NCBI GenBank assembly: GCA_018814245.1
Contig: JAHIZN010000355.1
Location: 1 to 9,290 of the forward strand
Origin: a bacterium
GTDB taxonomy: Bacteria > UBA9089 > CG2-30-40-21
Reading direction: 5' to 3'
DNA: 9,290 nucleotides
The translations under genes and the position numbers were made by a program. Each line of letters opens with the position of its first letter. The first letter of the stretch is position 1. This document shows positions 6,426 to 9,290 of this stretch, piece after piece. Under the pieces are notes generated by a model, which saw only the letters and a list, made by a program, of their open reading frames with translations, searched no databases and was not told the origin of the DNA.

Positions 6426-6454
6426 TTGACAAATAGGATTACTTGATGTATAGT
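6426..6454 (+). promoter_or_regulatory. Sigma-70 promoter of the vapBC pair
   Basis: TTGACA (6426-6431), exact 17-nt spacer, TATAGT (6449-6454, 5 of 6). Transcription would start near 6461, about 20 nt before the antitoxin ATG at 6481, leaving just room for the GGGGG ribosome site at 6466-6470. Confidence 0.8.
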
Positions 6455-6460
6455 ATACAT
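6446..6460. promoter_or_regulatory. Operator-like palindrome over the -10 box
   Basis: ATGTATA-G-TATACAT is a perfect 15-bp palindrome about a central G and contains the whole -10 box. Ribbon-helix-helix antitoxins usually bind such palindromes to repress their own operon, so VapB or the VapBC complex is the likely ligand. Confidence 0.65.
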
Positions 6461-6480
6461 TAAAAGGGGGTGCTTTTTTA

Positions 6481-6738
6481 ATGAAGCGGACACAAATTTA
6501 TCTGGAAGAGGACCAATGGCGTAATTTAAGTATTGTTAAGGAGATTGAACATTGTACTATAGCTGAATTAATTCGGCAGGCTATTGATAAGGTGTATGCT
6601 AAAAAAGAAAGCTCATGTTTTGAAAAAGCACTTGATGATATTACAGGCTTGTGGGCTGCAAGGCAAGATATTGGCTCAACTCAAGATTATCTTTGTAATA
6701 TCCGCAAGGATGATAGAATAGAAAGGTTAGGCATATGA
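6481..6738 (+). CDS. vapB: Ribbon-helix-helix (CopG-type) antitoxin, VapB-like
   Basis: 85 residues. The N-terminus KRTQIYLEEDQW is the beta strand of a ribbon-helix-helix DNA-binding domain, followed by two helices (about 11-22 and 27-40: NLSIVKEIEH and IAELIRQAIDKVY). The rest (41-85) is polar and probably the toxin-binding tail that wraps the PIN-domain partner and blocks its active site. Its last codons overlap the toxin start by 4 nt (ATGA), indicating translational coupling. Probably autoregulates through the palindrome at 6446-6460. AGGGGGTG (6465-6472) serves as ribosome site. Confidence 0.88.
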   Translation: MKRTQIYLEEDQWRNLSIVKEIEHCTIAELIRQAIDKVYAKKESSCFEKALDDITGLWAARQDIGSTQDYLCNIRKDDRIERLGI

Positions 6739-7115
6739 AGTATCTACTGGATTCTGATGTGATTATTGAAATCTTGCGAGAAAATACAAAAGTAGCAGCA
6801 CAACTCAGAGAACTTTACCTCAGAGGAAATATCTTTTGCTATTCTCCTGTTACTAAGGCTGAAATTTACCATGGGATAAGAAGTGGGGAAGAAAATAAAA
6901 CGGCTAATTTTTTTGCTCAATTAGAGTGTATTTTGATTGATGCAAAAATTGGAGAAAAAGCAGGAACATACCTTAAATCTTATCGAAAAAGCCATGGAGT
7001 ACAACTTGGCGATGCCTTAATTGCGGCAAGCAGCTTTTATTCAAAAGCATACTTGATTACCTTTAACGAAAAACATTATCCGATGAAGGATATAACATTG
7101 CATTCGTTTTCTTAA
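6735..7115 (+). CDS. vapC: PIN-domain toxin ribonuclease, VapC-type
   Basis: 126 residues, the usual VapC length. PIN-domain acidic residues are visible in order: Asp6 (YLLDSDVIIEIL, with Asp8), Glu43 (TKAEIYHGI), Asp93 (QLGDALIAASS) and Asn111 (LITFNEKHYP), the last in the common T-x-N-x-x-H-(F/Y) motif. VapC proteins are Mg2+-dependent endoribonucleases that cut tRNA or rRNA when free of VapB; the target here cannot be told from sequence. It starts within the antitoxin stop codon and has no separate ribosome site, so it is translated by coupling. All key residues are present, so it looks active. Confidence 0.92.
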   Translation: MKYLLDSDVIIEILRENTKVAAQLRELYLRGNIFCYSPVTKAEIYHGIRSGEENKTANFFAQLECILIDAKIGEKAGTYLKSYRKSHGVQLGDALIAASSFYSKAYLITFNEKHYPMKDITLHSFS

Positions 7116-7231
7116 CCCAACCTAATCCGACAGTAAACCGAACAGTGAACCAATGGGTTGTGATTGTATGTATTCCCCTCCTCGGAATGGTTAGGAAATT
7201 CTACACCACTCATTTGATTTTCGATGCTGTA

Positions 7232-7436
7232 TATTCCCCTCTTGGGACTTATCCTTACCCACATCTTTGGGGGGACAGAATTCTGATGGGAAATGCTGCA
7301 AAATAACAGAAGTATGTGCCCAAAATAGTTGACAATTAACCATTATTTGTTGGTTTTGTCAACATTAATGCGAATCATGAATGGCTAATTGATTGCATCT
7401 GGACTTGTGGGTAAGGATAAGCCCAAGAGGAGAATA
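7232..7436. mobile_element. 205-bp foldback element with about 31-bp terminal inverted repeats
   Basis: The left arm 7232-7263 and the right arm 7406-7436 are reverse complements except for one mismatch and one bulged A. The core is CTTATCCTTACCCACA. The arms enclose 142 bases. A second, inner hairpin (GTTGACAATTAACCA at 7328-7342 against TGGTTTTGTCAAC at 7351-7363) sits in the middle. The left end shares TATTCCCCTC with the repeats at 7171 and 8546. No target duplication is evident and no protein is encoded, so MITE-like is the best label. Confidence 0.65.
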
Positions 7437-7527
7437 CAACTATTATGTCAAATTATTTATCAGATTGTAAATAAAAGCGGATAAAAATCCGATTACTAAT
7501 TTCGCAAAACAGCTTTTAGACTATAAC

Positions 7528-7535
7528 AAGGAGGT
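7528..7535 (+). promoter_or_regulatory. Strong ribosome-binding site deciding the start at 7542
   Basis: AAGGAGGT directly abuts the ATG at 7536, too close for initiation, but stands 7 nt (from GGAGG) before the next in-frame ATG at 7542. The later start is therefore chosen. Confidence 0.8.
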
Positions 7536-7541
7536 ATGATT

Positions 7542-8480
7542 ATGCAATTTTTAGATGTTAAAACAGATTTTGCCTTTAAGAAGGTTTTTGGCTCACAAGA
7601 GAGCAAGGATATCTTAATCAGCTTTCTAAACGCGATTATTGATTTTGGAGAGGGTGAGAAAATAGTTGACCTGACCATCGTTGACCCTTATCAGATACCG
7701 TTAGTAAATGGTATGAAGGATAGTTTCGTAGATGTTAAGGCAAAGTTGTCAAACCATAAGAATGTCATCATTGAGATGCAGGTATTAAATATATCGGGGT
7801 TTGAAAAAAGGATTTTATACAATGCTGCTAAATCATATTCTACTCAACTTTCAAAAGGAGAAGATTTTACTACCCTTGAGCCTATTATTGCCCTGACCAT
7901 TACAGATTTTGTGATGTTTAATGGAGTAGAGAATGTTATTACCTATTTCAATCTCATGGAAAAAAAGACATTAATAAGGTATAATGATGAGATAGAACTA
8001 ATTTTTATTGAGCTTCCCAAATTCAAAAAAGATGAAAATAAGCTGGATAGTATTGCAGACAAATGGATCTACTTTATAAAGAATGCAGGAAAACTTGACT
8101 ATACCCCAAAGACATTAGAAAAGGAACTGGCGATAAATAAGGCATTTGATATAGCCAATATGGCGGGAATGAGTAGAGAGGAATTAGAATCACAGCACAA
8201 GAAACTTGATTATATCTGGCTACATAAGGGGGCTATTACATTTGCCTTAAATCAAGGATTAGAACAAGGATTAGAACAAGGCAGAGAACAAGGCATAGAA
8301 CAAGGCATAAAACAAGGCAAAGAGGAAGGCAGAGAGGAAGGTAAAGAACAAGGTAAAAAGGAAAAGGCAATAGAAATGGCAAAGAGCCTTCTATCTCTGA
8401 AGATTGATATTGAAAAGATATTAAAAGTTACTGGTCTAACCATAGACGAGATTGAGAAGATTAAGGGTAGTTGCGGATAG
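7542..8480 (+). CDS. Rpn-family PD-(D/E)XK nuclease (transposase-like)
   Basis: 312 residues. The N-terminus DVKTDFAFKKVFG is the hallmark of the Rpn/PDDEXK_2 family. The nuclease core shows Asp64 (SFVDVKAKL) and Glu78-x-Gln80 (VIIEMQ), giving the D-X13-ExQ arrangement of this family. Residues 238-273 are nine four-residue Q/E-G repeats (QGLE, QGRE, QGIK and similar), and the last 30 residues form a helical tail (IDIEKILKVTGLTIDEIEKI). Rpn proteins are DNA endonucleases first named recombination-promoting nucleases and later reported as toxic anti-phage proteins held in check by a small product from an internal start. They are often mislabelled transposases. The gene lies between two toxin-antitoxin pairs, which fits a defence or stability role. 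Start is set by the ribosome site at 7528-7535. Confidence 0.9.
   Translation: MQFLDVKTDFAFKKVFGSQESKDILISFLNAIIDFGEGEKIVDLTIVDPYQIPLVNGMKDSFVDVKAKLSNHKNVIIEMQVLNISGFEKRILYNAAKSYSTQLSKGEDFTTLEPIIALTITDFVMFNGVENVITYFNLMEKKTLIRYNDEIELIFIELPKFKKDENKLDSIADKWIYFIKNAGKLDYTPKTLEKELAINKAFDIANMAGMSREELESQHKKLDYIWLHKGAITFALNQGLEQGLEQGREQGIEQGIKQGKEEGREEGKEQGKKEKAIEMAKSLLSLKIDIEKILKVTGLTIDEIEKIKGSCG
8253..8360 (+). repeat. Nine 12-bp coding repeats (Q/E-G-x-E)
   Basis: Consensus CAAGGNANAGAA repeats in frame; the first two units are identical (CAAGGATTAGAA) and the rest vary mainly in the third codon. Variable numbers of such units are common in the linker of Rpn proteins and may change by slippage without breaking the frame. 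Confidence 0.9.
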
Positions 8481-8545
8481 AGCCTGCCCCATGGTGAATG
8501 CAGGGGGACAAACCTGCCAGAGATGCTATCTCCTGTCCTACAATA

Positions 8546-8580
8546 TATTCCCCTCCTCGGAGGGATTAGGGGTGGATTCT
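8546..8580. repeat. TATTCCCCTCCTCGGAGGG dispersed repeat
   Basis: Contains CCCTCC-TC-GGAGGG (8551-8564), a compact palindrome, followed by ATTAGGGGTGGATTC. Its first 16 bases are identical to 7171-7186, and a degenerate relative starts the element at 7232. It lies in the gap between the Rpn gene and the second toxin-antitoxin pair. Confidence 0.7.
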
Positions 8581-8641
8581 CTTCCCTTGAAGTGAGAGAT
8601 ATGCAAACAAGCAGTCAGAAAATTGGCAAAAGGAGAAAATT

Positions 8642-8869
8642 ATGCAAAAAACAACAGTAACAGACATGTTAAGCCTTTCAATTCCAGAACGGATTGTGCT
8701 TGTTGAAGATCTCTGGGATTCAATCGCTGCTAAAGCAGAGGTAATTGAATTGACAGATAAGGAGAAACAGATAATTGATCAACGGATAGAGGCATATCAT
8801 TGTAATCCCAACGCTGCATCTCCATGGAATGAAGTCTACAAAAGAATTGTGAAAAATTATGAGGTATGA
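8642..8869 (+). CDS. Addiction-module antitoxin (TIGR02574/PF09720 type)
   Basis: 75 residues. LSIPERIVLVEDLWDSIA (about 12-29) is the family signature (L-S-x-x-E-R ... L-W-D-S), followed by ELTDKEKQIIDQRIEAYHCNP and a terminal PWNEVYKRI, also typical. These small helical proteins bind and neutralise ParE/RelE-type toxins encoded next to them. AGGAG (8631-8635) lies 6 nt before ATG. The 3' end overlaps the toxin gene by 11 nt, so the two are co-translated. No clear DNA-binding domain is seen, so autoregulation cannot be asserted, and no convincing promoter was found. Confidence 0.9.
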   Translation: MQKTTVTDMLSLSIPERIVLVEDLWDSIAAKAEVIELTDKEKQIIDQRIEAYHCNPNAASPWNEVYKRIVKNYEV

Positions 8870-9161
8870 GGTTGTTGTTACCCAAGAGGCGGAAAATGAC
8901 CTGAAAGAGATTTTTGATTGGTATGAAAGCCAGCGAATAGGCTTGGGACATGATTTTCTTTTACAGGTGGATGCTGGGTTTTGTCTGATTGAGAGAAACC
9001 CAAATCTGTTTGTTGAACAATACAAGAGAGTTCGTCGCTATCTGGTTAAACGCTTTCCATATACTGTATTTTATCGAATTGAAGGAGAAAATGTTGTTGT
9101 TTTGGCAGTTGTTTTCGCTGGTCGCGATCCGGAGTGGATTAAGAAAAGAGCCTGTCGATAG
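8859..9161 (+). CDS. ParE/RelE-superfamily toxin
   Basis: 100 residues, full length for the family. It begins with the strand RYEVVVTQEAENDLKEIFDWY, then the helix ending FLLQVDAGFCLIERNPN, then the core RVRRYLVKRFPYTVFYRIEGENVVVLAVVFAGRDPEWI. The RR-x-L-x-x-RFPY-x-V-x-Y block and the final RDPEW are typical of ParE-like toxins paired with TIGR02574 antitoxins. ParE proteins poison DNA gyrase while RelE proteins cut mRNA on the ribosome; sequence alone favours the ParE-like side but does not prove the target. It starts inside the antitoxin gene and has no separate ribosome site. Confidence 0.9.
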   Translation: MRYEVVVTQEAENDLKEIFDWYESQRIGLGHDFLLQVDAGFCLIERNPNLFVEQYKRVRRYLVKRFPYTVFYRIEGENVVVLAVVFAGRDPEWIKKRACR

Positions 9162-9201
9162 GCTGTTACGGAATAGGCTAAAGTGTCATTCCGAACTATT
9201 G

Positions 9202-9271
9202 CAAGCTGTGCAATTAGGATTTAATCCGCAGATTACGCAGATTTCACAGATTACAGATGAGATGGGGGAAA
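9202..9271. mobile_element. Left-end copy of the 3991 element
   Basis: These 70 bases are identical to 3991-4060, and the flanking bases differ on both sides. The preceding bases (CCGAACTATTG) should be the target site of this copy. The remaining 19 bases of the window do not match the continuation at 4061, where the other copy carries a hairpin. The right end, if present, is beyond the window. Confidence 0.85.
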
Positions 9272-9290
9272 AATCTGAAAGGCATATAGC

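Larger units (their letters stand above)
7116..7541. other. Gap with repeats upstream of the Rpn gene
   Basis: No gene is seen. It holds a TATTCCCCTCCTCGGA repeat at 7171-7186 (identical over 16 bases to 8546-8561), the foldback element 7232-7436, and a small hairpin CGGAT-AAAA-ATCCG at 7478-7491. No convincing promoter for the gene at 7542 was found. Confidence 0.6.

Noticed and set aside
8252..8443. Minus-strand frame with SLPCSLPCS repeats
   Set aside because: It is the antisense reading of the 12-bp QG-repeat tract in the Rpn gene.
7542..8480. Calling the Rpn gene a transposase that moves the nearby repeats
   Set aside because: The family is a PD-(D/E)XK nuclease often mislabelled as transposase; nothing links it to the element ends at 3991, 7232 or 9202.
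9149..9159. Hairpin AGCCT...AGGCT as terminator after the ParE-like toxin
   Set aside because: Only a 5-bp stem, overlapping the coding end, and no T-run follows.

Overview
The window looks like a repeat-rich, AT-leaning piece of chromosome from an uncultured Gram-negative (diderm) bacterium. Signal peptides, two lipoproteins, an apparent outer-membrane beta-barrel and a periplasmic disulfide relay all point to a cell with an outer membrane. The phylum cannot be fixed from this sequence. All credible genes lie on the + strand. Gaps of roughly 160 to 430 bases separate most of them, and the larger gaps are packed with palindromic dispersed repeats. Repeats of this style are common in metagenome-derived candidate phyla, but that comparison is from memory.

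Layout. 1-366: gap with a perfect 23-bp inverted repeat. 370-1935: a single-chain redox membrane protein (DUF1573, thioredoxin-like and CcdA/DsbD-like parts). 1936-2363: a 55-bp tandem repeat, a near-consensus promoter and a foldback leader. 2364-3916: an exported Ig-like/CsgG-like/beta-barrel protein, broken by an apparent 2-bp frameshift near 3589-3594. 3917-4257: a small non-autonomous element (3991-4204) inserted into an older 28-bp hairpin, with a 10-bp target duplication. 4258-4704: an LPP20-family lipoprotein. 4705-4976: more repeats. 4977-6098: a FlgT/CsgG-like lipoprotein. 6099-6480: repeats, then a promoter with an operator-like palindrome. 6481-7115: VapB/VapC-type toxin-antitoxin pair. 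7116-7541: a 205-bp foldback element. 7542-8480: Rpn-family PD-(D/E)XK nuclease. 8642-9161: ParE-type toxin-antitoxin pair. 9202-9271: second copy of the left end of the 3991 element, close to the window edge.

How the parts may work together. The left half is an envelope block. The three proteins encoded at 2364, 4258 and 4977 share the CsgG/LPP20/FlgT style seen in outer-membrane ring and channel accessory proteins, so a joint outer-membrane assembly is plausible although no flagellar or curli gene is visible. The right half is an accessory block of two toxin-antitoxin pairs and an Rpn nuclease, typical of genomic islands. Promoters at 2106-2134 and 4122-4150 lie beside or inside repeats, which suggests that mobile palindromes have been recruited as regulatory DNA. 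The best-supported novelty is the nested insertion at 3974-4225, whose left boundary is fixed twice: by the target duplication and by the 70-bp copy at 9202.
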